64,000 bases of DNA from NCBI RefSeq assembly GCF_040183065.1, contig NC_091130.1, forward strand, positions 127,511,914 to 127,575,913, in the 5' to 3' direction. The stretch's first letter is position 1; each line of letters opens with the position of its first letter. Source of the stretch: Periplaneta americana (Eukaryota; Arthropoda; Insecta; Blattodea; Blattidae). The notes beneath the pieces were generated by a model. It ran no database searches, had not been told where the DNA came from, and was given only the letters and a program-made list of their open reading frames with translations. Positions 1-10,917 of the stretch are shown here, piece after piece. The position numbers and the translations under genes are program-made.

Positions 1-589
1 TTGATTATTTATTTTTTTGTAAAGTCATTAAGGGTGATATTGATTGTGAATCTTTCATAAGCAATATCAGTCTTCATATTCCTGCTAAGGGTTTAAGATT
101 TCATAAAATGTTTTATAATAGGAATTCTAAATCTCTGTCTCCGGTCTGCAGATCTATTAAATATGCTAATTTGCATGGATTGAACTTGGATCCATTTAAT
201 GTGTAGTATATCTTTTGAGTTTTTATGACAGTTTTATTAATTTATGCTATTGTCAAGATATGTATCATACTATTCTTGGCAATTCATATCTTTACAATAT
301 TACTTATATTATTCCAGTCTTCATTTATTTGATTTCATTAATACATTTGTAATTCACTCTATTCAATTGCCATTATTTTTAATTATCTCACTGAACTAAT
401 TTTAATAATTATTATTTGTGCTATTTATTTTGATGCATTTGGTCAATTGATTAATGTAGACTATTATATTGATTGTATTTCATCTCACTGCCATTTCTAT
501 CATTCATTCTCATCATCATTTGTTGTTTTGTTTGTATCTTGTGCTAAACTGTAATTGGCCTTGTGCTGTTGTTTCGCACATTAATATTA

Positions 590-592
<3 letters not shown>
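1..592 (+). mobile_element. LINE 3' end: last codons of reverse transcriptase ORF plus 3' UTR
   Basis: Bases 3-206 are open and encode the extreme C-terminus of a non-LTR retrotransposon polyprotein (begins DYLFFCKV, ends NLDPFNV then TAG). The same peptide, with few changes, closes the reverse-strand LINE at 27.6-28.5 kb, so the frame is real. The 3' UTR contains the motif AATTGGCCTTGTGCTG, which recurs at every 3' end of this family here. The 5' part lies outside the window. The C-terminal style resembles Jockey/CR1-type elements; the clade is inferred. It is a dead fragment. Confidence 0.8.
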
Positions 593-636
<44 letters not shown>

Positions 637-638
637 AA
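593..638 (+). repeat. (AAAT)n tail of the LINE
   Basis: About eleven AAAT units directly follow the LINE 3' UTR. Short tandem tails of this kind are usual at 3' ends of non-LTR elements. Confidence 0.9.
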
Positions 639-1650
639 GCGTTATAAGAAAACAGAATTTCAGACCTTCCGAATAAAAAATATAACACAAAGTATCATAT
701 CTCTCCCTCATTCGTGAATAGACTTGTAAATAACATATTGAAACGCTTTATTTTCATGTGAAGTAAGTAATACAAAGTAGTAATAAAATTATTTTCAGAT
801 TAAACAAGAATACACGTTATTTTAGTAACCTAAACAGACGTTGAATGGTAACTTTTCGGTCTGAGGACGCTCACTTGGAGGAACCAGATAGCCTACGGCT
901 ATGATATGCAATGTTTGGTAACGGCTAGCGATCAGCTTCAGTCATCTTGGTAGTATGTCCGGGGCTGAAAATACATTCGCATGGATTCTACTCCCTCGTT
1001 CCACTTTCCTGTATGAATTATGTTTCGACTTCCGTACACACAAACACACACGAAGGAAGCTGCCAGGCTCATCAAATGATTCGCAGGATTCTGTGAGCTG
1101 ACTTGCTTTCTGCCTCTAATCACTGCATGGCTTCTCTGTTTGCTTGCTTCAGTATCAACTAATATCGCTGATGAATATTCCTCATCAACGATCTCGACGT
1201 TTCACTTCAGTATTAATGATGTTGATCAAGTTTGTTAAATACACGTCATTAGTTGTGTGTAGAAGCCAAACATCCGTGTCTCGAAGTTGTGAATTGTCTC
1301 TGTGTATGAGATGAATCAAAGACGACGTTGTTACTACGCTGAATCAATAGCGAAACACTGTCGTACCTTAGTGGTATCCAACTGTCCAGCCACTCTATTT
1401 AGACTATATCAAAGGTACCTGTTCTATACTAATTTATAGGCCTTGCATTTCGCAGCATTTACGGAATTCACATTGACAAAAAGAAATGTGATCCAGTATG
1501 TTTAAAAGATTACAATTACAGAAACTGAAGGCATATATTGTAGAAACATTTAAAAGAGCTTTGGGAACATATCTGTGGCTGGGAGGAAAGAGGTCTTTAG
1601 TCAATTTTTTGTGAAAATGAGATTTTTATATATTCTGAAAGCGGAAACAA
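639..1650. other. No gene recognised; unique-looking AT-rich DNA
   Basis: No long frame or known repeat is visible. Bases 1569-1600 form an imperfect inverted repeat with 3501-3533 (see findings). The region 840-1100 is less AT-rich but has no convincing exon. Confidence 0.5.
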
Positions 1651-1710
<60 letters not shown>

Positions 1711-2939
1711 GAACTGATAATGGAAATTACGGGAAAACGGCTGAACGGATTTTAATGAGTGACCCCTCATTTTCATGCCTGGCATCCAAAGTTTTTCGGA
1801 AAAATAGTAGTTTTCAGTGAAATGTTAATTTTCCTACATAATTTTCCTATTTTTCAAAATCCATCAGTTGTCAGTTTTGAGAACTAATTTTATTGAATCA
1901 CGGCCGACTTGATTGAATTTCAGAACAAAACACACACTACAATAAACAATAGGCTATTACACGAAGGCCATGACCTGCAGGATTGCCGATATATTTAGAG
2001 CTCAATTCAATTTGTTATTAAAAACTGATTCTGCAGTGTATAATTTCTGAGTACAGCTGTGTATTGGATATTCAAATCTACGAAACCTGAGGTGGTTTGA
2101 TGACATTATTACCATTAGAAATTAAATATTATTATAGTTAATATCACGATACGTCTATTTTTCATTAACTGTACATAATATTGATGCTATATTGATGACA
2201 TGAAAGTGAAACGTTTTGAGGTTATGTAAGTAAATGTAGAGAACATCTTAATTTAGATCTTCATTTATATAATTTACTGAGTGGCTGCTATATATAACCA
2301 CAAAACGTAAGTAAGATAATAATATTGTTATTAAAAATCAAATATTTTTATACTTATTAACCCAGTGGGGTTGGGTCTTTTTCATATACTTAATGGCAGT
2401 GTAGTGTAGATATTGATATGTGTCATTGTCTTCAGTATTGGCTCGAGAGAGCGCAAAAATTACAGTTCCTAAGGAAAGATGAAAAGGTATTACTTACTGA
2501 TAAAATAAGAGGCCTAGAAAATTTTGTAGTCTCCTGATCATTTCAGCAAGATCTCTTAGTAGGATAAAATGATTTTACGCTCTACATTTCAAGTTCTACA
2601 TGCAGCAGCTATATAAAAATGCTATTGTTCGAAAGCTTAGCAAACCTGACATTTTTTTAACTTTTGCCTACAATCCACAATGAACTGAAATAGCTACTGC
2701 TATCGTCCTGACATTGATACTTGCGTTTTCGCGTTGAAACTCAAAAACTGAAGTTGGATAGGTTCAAGAAAAAGTATTTGGCCTAAAAAAATCCATTCAG
2801 AGGGAGTATGTTTCATTATTATAGAAGCAAATAACTATCAAAAAGACAAGTATTCTTCATTGAAAATAAATCTGAAAAATTTTTATTTGAACGTCTAACG
2901 AACTTAGTTTGCAGCAGCATTTGCTGCACAAGCCACTAG
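1651..2939 (+). mobile_element. Non-autonomous Helitron, copy 1
   Basis: The element starts with TC after a flanking A (TCTATATATATA...) and ends in CTAG before a flanking T. Just upstream of the end is a short hairpin, GCAGCA-GCATT-TGCTGC, about 9 bases before CTAG. These are the rolling-circle Helitron hallmarks: 5' TC, 3' hairpin then CTRR, insertion between A and T, no target duplication. Three more copies lie in the window with the same ends. No Rep/helicase frame is present, so it must have been mobilised in trans. An expanded (TA)n tract sits at the 5' end. Confidence 0.8.
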
Positions 2940-3535
2940 TTCTCTATAATCTGGTAAAAAGGCTAAAGTCAAATAAGACTCCTGACTGAACTTATAGAGC
3001 ATTATCAAATGTCCAAGAACTTTTTGAATCGAGTACACACAGAATAAAGGACTTAAGAATATTTAATACTTTATTCCTTACAAACATCACATGTTTACTT
3101 TCCATGCTTCCCTATTAAAAACGTCTAACTTGTATTTTAGCCATTTTATCACATACTGATGCCCTTTCCTTTTAAAACTTTAAGCACCAGAGTAAACAGT
3201 CCTATAATTGTTTAAGACCCATTTTGCATTCCTAATAATTTACATTTCTCATTCATTTAGACATGAAAAAGGTATTATGTTTAAATAGTCCCTTCTACTC
3301 AGTTTGGGTTCTAGTCTTAAAAGCGCTTAAGTGCGGCTATTTTTGGAAATAATCGAGAAAATTGTTAAATGAGCAACATTACCTATTTTAGAAGAAATAT
3401 AAACAAATAATAACCAGCAAAAACCTCTTAATTAAAGAACTCTATAAATGAAACCAATTTCAATCCTTCTACTGCTCTCCTGAAAAGTATAACACTTTTA
3501 CTTAAGACCTTTTTTCCTCCCAGCCACAGATATAA
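2940..3535. other. No gene recognised
   Basis: AT-rich sequence without a supported frame. Bases 3501-3533 pair as an inverted repeat with 1569-1600. Confidence 0.5.
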
Positions 3536-3720
3536 TCATAGTCTAGTATATACAGTCACGAAGCTCAATATATAGGGAATATGCATCCATAGATAGTTGC
3601 TAACCACTAGGATCGCTACTATCGCCTCATCACAGACAATGCGAAATAGTACCGGCACAGTCTATTGTCCCGAGTACCCTCAACAACTTAAGCTTCGTGA
3701 CTGTATAAACTATACTATGA
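3536..3720 (+). mobile_element. Short MITE with about 30-bp TIRs (family CAGTCACGAAGCT), copy 1
   Basis: The ends read TCATAGTCTAGTATATACAG and, inverted, the matching sequence at the right; the common inner TIR core is ATACAGTCACGAAGCT. A second, slightly longer copy in opposite orientation is at 60.6 kb, which confirms a dispersed family. No coding capacity. The superfamily is not determined; the flanking duplication is not clear. Confidence 0.8.
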
Positions 3721-4039
3721 TATTATGATGATAACGGCAAGAAGTAAACAAGCCTTACTCTAAATATTTTCAAAATTGAAAGAAGAAGTTAACTAATTTG
3801 GTTTATTAATAAATAAAAAATATATATATTTAAAATGAAGTAACTATAATAGGAATCCAGAAGCCATTCTACACAACGAGCTTTCCATTCTAAATTCGCC
3901 ATTTTCAAAAAAAAAGTGACATACGGCTCAAGCAACAATGGGTATTGCCAATGAATAAAATCTCCCAACTTTTAACATCTTACAATAACCATAATTCAAT
4001 TATTCTGATCATGTTATTATATATTTGATATTATTTTGT
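3721..4039. other. No gene recognised
   Basis: Plain AT-rich spacer between two MITEs. No repeat partner was seen elsewhere in the window. Confidence 0.5.
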
Positions 4040-4445
4040 TATACTTTATTTTTTTTCATGGAGTGCAGTTTCATAGAAAGGACTTTGCCGACAGACCTTC
4101 TACTGCCCCCTACTAATTGGTTGTCATAAATAAATGTCTTCCTTACTATGACGGAAATCTTGTCTTCTCTTGTTAGTAACCAATCACAACCCTCGTTCAG
4201 AAGAATTGACAGGTGCCCGTCAAATCCACGTGGAGGCAGAGTTGCCGCATCGATTCCGAATTCCAAGAATCCCGTCAGTTTCACTGCATAATTTCGAAGG
4301 TCATCAGGATTGTGACAACTGTGCAATGTTGGGATTAGGGGACAGGATGGAATTGTCAGAGCTGTTGTGTAGAAAGTCATAAATCTGTAAATGGGTGTTC
4401 AAAGGAATCACCGAACTGCACTCCTTGAAATAAAATAAGGTATAC
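4040..4445 (-). mobile_element. MITE of about 400 bp with GGAGTGCAGTT TIRs, copy 1
   Basis: The TIRs of about 30 bp read TATAC..TATTTTATTTCAAGGAGTGCAGTT at the better end, with a degraded partner at the other. A second copy in opposite orientation is at 25.3 kb. Both copies keep a 113-codon frame in the same element orientation, with a shared stretch such as SILLNEGCDWLLT. I recognise no domain and treat the frame as probably incidental to high DNA identity. TATAC occurs directly at both borders in both copies, so the target duplication could be TA, TATA or TATAC. Confidence 0.8.
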
Positions 4446-5056
4446 ATTATTTTATGCTGAAAGTTTCGTCTACCGTTTGAAACTTATTAAGATATTCTTC
4501 AGAGCAGGAGCGAACTGGGTGACAATTTAATAGGAAACCGTCCAGAGCGCAGCACGAGCTGTAATTCAACCGATAACGAGGAGGGCGCCAGCACTGGCTC
4601 ACAGAAGAGCAGTAAATCATGCGTAAGGCTGGGTAAACACAACAGGTATAGTGTTTCCATAACGTGCATGAATCCAAATATTAGCGAGTTTTCTTGTACA
4701 CATAAATAATTTCACTTACGTGCGGCGTTAAAAAAAAGCAGCGTTTTCGTTGCGTGTTAGTTTTCTTGCTTTCTACACGAAAACGGCTGGTTTGCACCAT
4801 AACGGTGAATATTTTGTAGGGCTATAAGGAAATAAAGGGGAGGAAAATGTGTTTATGACTTAATTGAAACATTTTTGTTTCTACCATTTGTCACTGTGGT
4901 CTGTAAACGTGTTCTGTTACAGTAATAAGTTTATTACCAATTAACTCATTAATGTTGTCACATGGTTTCATTCCGTTCATAAAAGGAGAATGGCACAAGA
5001 GAAGCTACGAAATGTTCATCTTTATAATAACATTTCACGTTTTCTTCTAATACAGT
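4446..5056. other. No gene recognised
   Basis: Includes a moderately GC-richer patch (4500-4640) with no supported exon. Nothing else identified. Confidence 0.5.
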
Positions 5057-5284
5057 GTTTCCCAAACTTTTTTAAGGCGTGAACCACTTTTGTACGAAAC
5101 CTTTTTTGCAAACCCTCCCCCACACCTGCCCCTAACTGGTACTTAACCCCATTTGAAAAATGAAAATTCCTATAAAATTGAAAAAAAAAAAAACGTTAAT
5201 TTTATTAGTGAGTATCACCCAACTTCTAATGTACCGATACCTACAAGTTGAGAAATCGGAATAATCAAACTGTTGTTATTGTTG
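5057..5284. other. Possible single hAT-like terminus, otherwise unassigned
   Basis: CAGTGTTTCCCAAACTTTTT resembles the CAGTG-type end of many hAT elements. No partner end or 8-bp duplication was found, so this is only a suggestion. A GTTGTTATT-type short repeat at 5272-5289 adjoins the LINE relic and may be its tail. Confidence 0.3.
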
Positions 5285-6030
5285 TTATCTAATGCCGGGC
5301 TTTGGCAACGAAGCCATTAGCGTTCTTGCTCTCCAATATTTCTCTGTGGTGGATCCATCAGGTAGAACTTCACATGTTTGTAGATGATCTTCAGTCATTT
5401 CTTCTTCTTTGTTGCATAGAGGGCAATTTGGATTTGTGTAAATTCCTATTTTATTCAAGTGTTTGGCCAAATAATCGTGTTCTGTAAGCAGTCTGAATTT
5501 TGCTACTGCAGATTTACGTGGGATTTCTGGAATAATTTCTGTTTTTTTTTTATTAAAATGCTCCATTTTTTATCTTTGGATTTGGTACATAGTGCTTGGT
5601 TTTGCTTGATTTTATATTTATTTTTAATTAGTCTTTTGATAGATGTAAAAGGTAGGCTTGTATTTGTATTCTGAATTAAATCGGATCCTTTTTTGGCAAG
5701 AAAGTCAGCAGTTTCATTTCCAGCAATTCCGCAATGTGCAGGTATCCATTGCAATTGAATTCTTTTCTGTAGTTTTTGAAGTTGTTGGATCATTTTGTGA
5801 CATTCTTTAATTTGGATTGACATCATTTTATATGAATTGATTGCATATAATACTGCTTTAGAATCAGAGAGAATGACAGCATTTTGAAATGTATCTATTC
5901 TGTACAGTAGGTGTCGGAGTGAGATATGTATGGCCATTATTTCCGCATCAAAACTTGTTGTATGATATCCTGCTGGTTGATAAAATGAGAATAAGCAAAC
6001 TTATTTTTCAAATCTCCTTGGCTTCTTAGA
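5285..6030 (-). pseudogene. LINE relic: RNase H domain and C-terminal zinc knuckle
   Basis: Read on the minus strand, a 5'-truncated frame gives a type I RNase H. The segment around FDAEIMAI carries the catalytic Glu, SDSKAVLYAI an Asp, and WIPAHCGIAGNETADFLAKK the His and final Asp. A frameshift near 5520-5560 separates it from a C-terminal piece with a CCHC-like knuckle, CPLCNKEEEMTEDHLQTC. RNase H plus a late knuckle is typical of I, Loa and R1-group non-LTR retrotransposons. The reverse transcriptase is missing, so this is a truncated and broken copy. Confidence 0.85.
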
Positions 6031-6434
6031 GTGGCCTTTCTTGTTGCTGTATTTTTCGAATACTTAAACACTTCAAATAATAGTTTGCAAGACCAACATG
6101 TTAACGTAATAACAGCCAGAGATAAAATCGATGGATTTATGAAGAAACTTGATTTCTGGTCGACATCACTTGACAAAAAGAAATCTGATTCAATGTACTA
6201 ACTGTAGTAAAAAAATTATGGAACATTTAGCTACGTACCACGTGATACTATGAATACTGAGTTTGTTTCTGAGGCATGCAATTAAATTTGCACAAATTTT
6301 AAACTAAAGCTTTCGAGTGTTTTCTCGAAGAAACTTAAAACTATTATGAGAATCACAAATGGATACTGAATCCGTATTTAGACAGTTGTGTTCAACCGAC
6401 TGAAATTAAAAAATAATAATAAAGTAAATGAAAG
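6031..6434. other. No gene recognised
   Basis: AT-rich spacer. The segment near 6171-6200 (TTGACAAAAAGAAATCTGAT) resembles one near 1471-1490, suggesting a short shared repeat. Confidence 0.4.
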
Positions 6435-6605
6435 ACTCCTTGATATACGTAGCCTACACATTATTTGACACAACTCTACATCACATGAACGCACCCACAC
6501 AACAGGTAGCGAAGTTGAGATAGCACCGAGATCTAGTAGGCTCTGAGGATGGTGTCGAATAGCACCGAAACAGCTGTAAGCCGCACATGCTTACATAATT
6601 AACAC
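6435..6605 (+). mobile_element. Penelope-like element, 3' terminal fragment
   Basis: The sequence matches the 3' end of the reverse-strand Penelope-like element at 38.6 kb, including AACAGCTGTAAGCC and the end around CATGCTTACATAATTAACAC. Only the last codons and 3' end are present. The assignment depends on that paralogue, where the GIY-YIG domain is visible. Confidence 0.7.
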
Positions 6606-6659
6606 GAGTAAGATCGCCATTTAATCAATTATTTATGAGTGAATTTAAATACTTTATAG

Positions 6660-6795
6660 TCACAATCATGCCATGGTATGAAAGAAAAATTTCACAACTT
6701 CGAGCAGGATTCGAACCTGCGACTTCCTGTACTCCGGTCAGGCGCTCTACCAACTAAGCTATCGAGTTCGTCTAACGCTAAAGGCTCGGAATCAT
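6660..6795 (-). repeat. tRNA-derived repeat with tRNA-like cassette near its 3' end
   Basis: On the minus strand a cloverleaf-like sequence has an A box (TAGCTTAGTTGGTAGAGCG) and a B box (GGTTCGAATCC). The anticodon loop reads CCGGAGT, so GGA would be the anticodon. A run of T follows within about 15 bases, like a Pol III stop. The acceptor stem is not convincing and the edges carry an inverted motif (GTATGAAAG / CTTTCATAC). I therefore call it a tRNA-derived repeat, not a working tRNA gene. Confidence 0.65.
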
Positions 6796-7420
6796 CCTTT
6801 CATACTGGCGACTCTGTTATAGAGTACTGACCATAGTGTCTGATCTAGTCAGCATTGCTTATGGGTGGGAAGAAACATTACATACGTCATCCAACATCGC
6901 AAGATGAATTATTTACGTTCAAGTGTTAAAAGTAGTGTACGAAAGATTCAACATGGATTTTCCATTATGTATTTTGCTTTTTTAGTAAGGCAATGTGTTA
7001 TTATAAAATTTCTTGGAAATATTATTACTGACTGTTTTACAAATGTGTAGGCCTATGGTAAACTTCAACATGTTATATTAATATGAGCATACATTTTACA
7101 CTTCATGAAATTACCAAAACAAAACCATATCTAAGATTGGCTAAGTTTATTTCTACTGCGTAGCATTACCTACTATGAAGTACAGGTTAACTTCGCATGA
7201 TATGTCTTAAAACACATATCATGTGGCACAACTTTGCATTTTTTAAGCATCATCCAGATCTTCTTGAGCAAAAATCCGGATCTTGTTTGCTTACCCTGAG
7301 ATTATACCAAACTATTAGGCCCTAATGTGACACCTTGAGTCTACATGTTTTATAGACGATTAATGCTGTTGCACGGTCGCTGAATTCTTTAAACACAATA
7401 TTTCAATTCTTCTGAAATAG
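6796..7420. other. No gene recognised
   Basis: AT-rich spacer with no repeat partner seen in the window. Confidence 0.5.
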
Positions 7421-8222
7421 TAATATACGTTACAAGAGCGGTATGTTGACGTTTTCATGGTCGAGGAAAAGATTGAAAAAGCGAAACGTAGTTGAGCTTT
7501 TTTAATTTCCGAGAACATGGAAACAAATATACCGCTCGTGTATTGTACATTATTTTGTGCGAATATCGTTTATTACATACCTGAAAGACGAATTTCTAAT
7601 TAGTTGCAATGAAATCTCCATGTTGGTTTCTGTTTAATGACGCCAACTTCGGAACACCAAAATATCTTTCTTCAACATTGTTGCTATAAAATGTTTTCTG
7701 TGTTTACTATACTCCAGCAGGCCGTGATATACGTCTGTCTTTTTTTTCCCCCAGTCTATAAATGCGAACTTAAAACAAACGGTAAGGTTATGTAATGATT
7801 TATTTTTCATTTTAATATTAACAATATTATTTATGTAACATATTGCAGTAATAACATTGGCATCTGGAATTATGTTAATTTTTTCACGGCTTCCTTAATG
7901 TTACTTGTATCAGGAATGCAATAAGTTTCGTGGAGTAGTAGACTTTACTTAATTTTTGCAAATATTTAAAAACAATAATTAACATTGCAATTTCGGTGAA
8001 ATTGCAGTGGTAAGTTTCCAATTTATAATTATTACTATGTTAAACGTCTCTAAAAATAATATGTTAAAAGCCTAAAGCAGTAAAATGAATGTCGCGCTTG
8101 AGCGGTAAGAAGAGGGAAATTGTTATGTGTGTTACGTTGGAAATACTGAATGTGGTATTTCACACTTACCGCATAATGGTTCTGTGCGGAAAACAAGCAA
8201 ATACGCACGATCTCGCACAAAA
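7421..8222 (+). mobile_element. Two-module DNA element, family A, copy 1
   Basis: The first ~130 bases form an imperfect hairpin opening with ACAAGAGCGGTATGTTGA and closing with ATACCGCTCGTGT. The rest is a body bounded by inverted TTTTGTGCGA/TCGCACAAAA motifs. Two other copies are at 30.2 kb (same strand) and 43.2 kb (opposite strand), which fix the ends. This copy has about 90 extra bases near 7770-7880 compared with the 30.2-kb copy. No transposase frame is visible. The superfamily is unknown to me. Confidence 0.7.
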
Positions 8223-8673
8223 TCAAATTCATTCTCTTTTCCTTCATTGATCCTTTGTAATTGCCAACCGTTCCGTTCACAAACATCGATATAACTTAAG
8301 ATAAGTGAAAGATACTATTTTTGCCTCGAATGGTTTTCCTGGACAAGTTTACATTCTGATCACAGTCTAAAATCTACATCTCTCGTGCCAGCATTGTACA
8401 CTTTGAAAATAAAGCTGTGTACGGAATTGCCCTATTTTCCTTCTTGGAAAAGCGCTAAAGATCATGGAGCGGTGTTGACTTATAGCCAGGGTTGGGATTT
8501 CACGCGTAAAAAAGGTTATTAACATTACAGTAAAATACACGTAAATAATGCGTAATTAACGTAATAAATGTAAAATACGTAAAAAAAAGCCTCCAAGAAC
8601 TTTTATTTCTAGTCTTTCTTTGTTCAGTTTGTGATGAAAATTTACCGTCTGAACTGCCAACAAACCTAGCATA
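8223..8673. other. No gene recognised
   Basis: No supported frame or repeat. Bases 8502-8580 are rich in CGTAA-type words (TACACGTAAATAATGCGTAA), and similar words recur at 9660-9700, but no clear unit emerges. Confidence 0.4.
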
Positions 8674-8874
8674 TAGGGGAGAGTCGGGTAGTATCGGACA
8701 GTGCGTTTTTTTCATCTACCACCATATGGTAGTACCTGAATGACATGGTTACGTTTCTCTCTGCGACATCACAGAAACGTAACCATGTCAATCAGGTACT
8801 ATCATCGTGTGGTAGATGAAAGAAACTCACTGTCCGATATTACCCGATGTCCGATACTACCCGACTCTCCCCTA
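8674..8874. mobile_element. Full-length hairpin MITE, TA-flanked
   Basis: The element begins GGGGAGAGTCGGGTAGTATC and ends with its inverse; TA lies directly on each side. The arms continue inward (CATCTACCA..., ACGTAACCATGT) until nearly the whole 197 bases can fold into one stem with a loop near 8765-8770. The right arm carries a duplicated CCGATATTACCCGATG / CCGATACTACCCGACT segment. TA duplication and TIRs suggest a Tc1/mariner-type MITE. Confidence 0.85.
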
Positions 8875-10034
8875 ACTCGAGGCTACCAATTAATGTTAAA
8901 AAAAATGAAGACCTTAAGAAGATTTTGCAATTCATACCGGATGAAGTCAAAGGTACACATGGCCTACGAGTAACAAAGATAGTAATGCCAGTGGAAGCGA
9001 AGATTGAAAAAATAAGTTTATTAATGTTCTGACATACAAAAAGTCTATTCAGCCATGCTTTCCAACTTGTTGATGATTAGTTATTAACAATATAAAATTT
9101 CTAAAATTATTACATTTAATGAGTTATTATGTTTAAATCATAACGTTTACCTTAAATTGTTGTACTATAAAAAGGCCTTTATCATTAGAATCGTTTATTT
9201 TTAAAACCCCACAAGTGACAAAAACATAACTTTCGGGAAATCGATAAAAATTGTTTAATTTATTTTATTTTAATTTTCAAAATGTATATTTTACAAGTGA
9301 TATTAGTTGCTAAATGTTAGGTTTATTCTTTATTAGTTGTGTTTTATAATATATATAAAGTCCTCCAAAGAATTAATTAATTAGGATATTATGGAGGTTT
9401 TCCAAAAACAAATGAAAGTGTGCAAAGTATTGCTATTTTTCTAAGTATTAGAGTGAATGAAAGTATGAATAAATGTTATAATCTATGTAAAAAGTACAGT
9501 ATAAAATCACAAAAAAAAAAAAAAAAATTCTGCTACAACAGACATTTTTCTAATCAGGACTTAAAAGGAATGAAGTAATTCATGTTTAGATTATCACAAT
9601 CAATAAATGTTAATTTATTATTCCGTGTATAAAACAATTTTCTACATTACATACTTTACATGCAAATTACACGTAAAATACGTACAGGTAATTTACTCGC
9701 CCAACCCTGCTCATAGCCACTCAAAAGAAGAATGCCTACGAGAATAATCACTTTTGCCTCAAAAGTCCCGAAACTGTATTTGCACACTACAGAGTTATAA
9801 CTGTGCATAATGAATAGCTGAACAATTTCTTCATCAGACACGGTGAGATATCCGCTAGAGAATGAATCTTTGGAACAGAATTCACTTCAGGCTAATCAAC
9901 ACTGTTTGAATTAACCCAAAACACCATATTTGAAAGATTGTAGTTTTGCGAGAAAGTGGGTAAACTACATCTGTCAGGTAACGGTTATGGCCATGCAGAA
10001 GTTTTTCGTCATTCATAGTAACCTGCAAACATAT
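8875..10034. other. No gene recognised; AT-rich
   Basis: Contains a 17-base A run near 9512. No repeat partner or coding signal was found. Confidence 0.5.
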
Positions 10035-10470
10035 CATTCTCCAATCTTTCCTATTTTCGGTCTTCCTCTTATTCCATATATCTTAATGTTGTCTATCATC
10101 TGATTTCTTCTGCCCTAAACTCTTCTCTCGTTCACTATTCCTTCCAGTGAATCGTTTAGTAGGCAGTTTCTTCTCAGCCAATTCCTTTTTCTCATCCTGA
10201 TCAGTTTCAGCATTATTCTTTCTTCAGCCATTTTTTTCTAGCACAGCTTCATTCATTATTCTGTCTTATCCATTTCATACGCTCCATTCTTCTCCATATC
10301 CACATTTCAAATGCTTCTAGCCGCTTCTCTTCAGTTCGTCGCAATGTCCATGTTTCTGCCCAATCTTCATTAATACTGATTATTTCAGCTTGAGCATGAA
10401 TCTTCACAAATCCCGAATATACGTAGAAGGTTGACACATTCTTTTCATGCCCAAAATCCTCATCGGTGAT
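10035..10470 (-). mobile_element. RTE-like LINE relic (family 1), C-terminal fragment
   Basis: The minus strand encodes AETWTLRRTEEKR followed by LEAFEMWIWRRMERMKW, a conserved block just after the reverse transcriptase in RTE-like non-LTR elements. Related copies are at 22.7 and 55.9 kb. Further 3' the frame is broken by stops and shifts. The 5' part is missing. Confidence 0.8.
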
Positions 10471-10511
10471 CATATCATCGACAGAAAGAGGAAAATCATA
10501 ACAGGCAACTC

Positions 10512-10907
10512 GGTGTCGGGTAGAGTTCCCGGGTAGCTCAGTTGGTAGAGCGTTGGTATGTTAAACCAAAGGTCCCGGATTCGATGCCCGGTCCCGGAAC
10601 AATTTTTCCCTCGAAATTATTCAAATCAACTTTACAGGGAGTTATACCTGAAATCTTGATTTGCATAATACACGTCACTGTTTGTTAACAGAAAACCACA
10701 ATTAAAGTCACACGGAGTTAGTGTGCACTCGAAGTTGGTTGCTTGACGGTTGTCAGCCCACTTTGAGGTCTGTGGATATAGAGGGAAAAATTGGATCGGT
10801 GTTGGGTAGAGTTCCCGGGTAGCTCAGTTGGTAGAATGTTGGTACGTTTAACCAAAGGTTCAGGGTTCGATACCCGGCCCTGGAACAATTTTTCCCTCGA
10901 AATTATT
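10512..10907 (+). repeat. Dimer of a tRNA-like repeat, flanked by a 10-bp target duplication
   Basis: Two tRNA-like units share the A box TAGCTCAGTTGGTAGA and a B box of the GGTTCGATACC type. The first has an anticodon stem-loop TTGGT-ATGTTAA-ACCAA, reading GTT (Asn-like). Each is followed by AACAATTTTTCCCTCGAAA and ATT repeats. The first unit is 5'-truncated; the second has the full ~130-base leader. CAGGCAACTC occurs immediately before (10502-10511) and after (10908-10917) the pair, so the dimer moved as one piece. A related single copy lies at 36.1 kb. Confidence 0.8.
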
Positions 10908-10917
10908 CAGGCAACTC

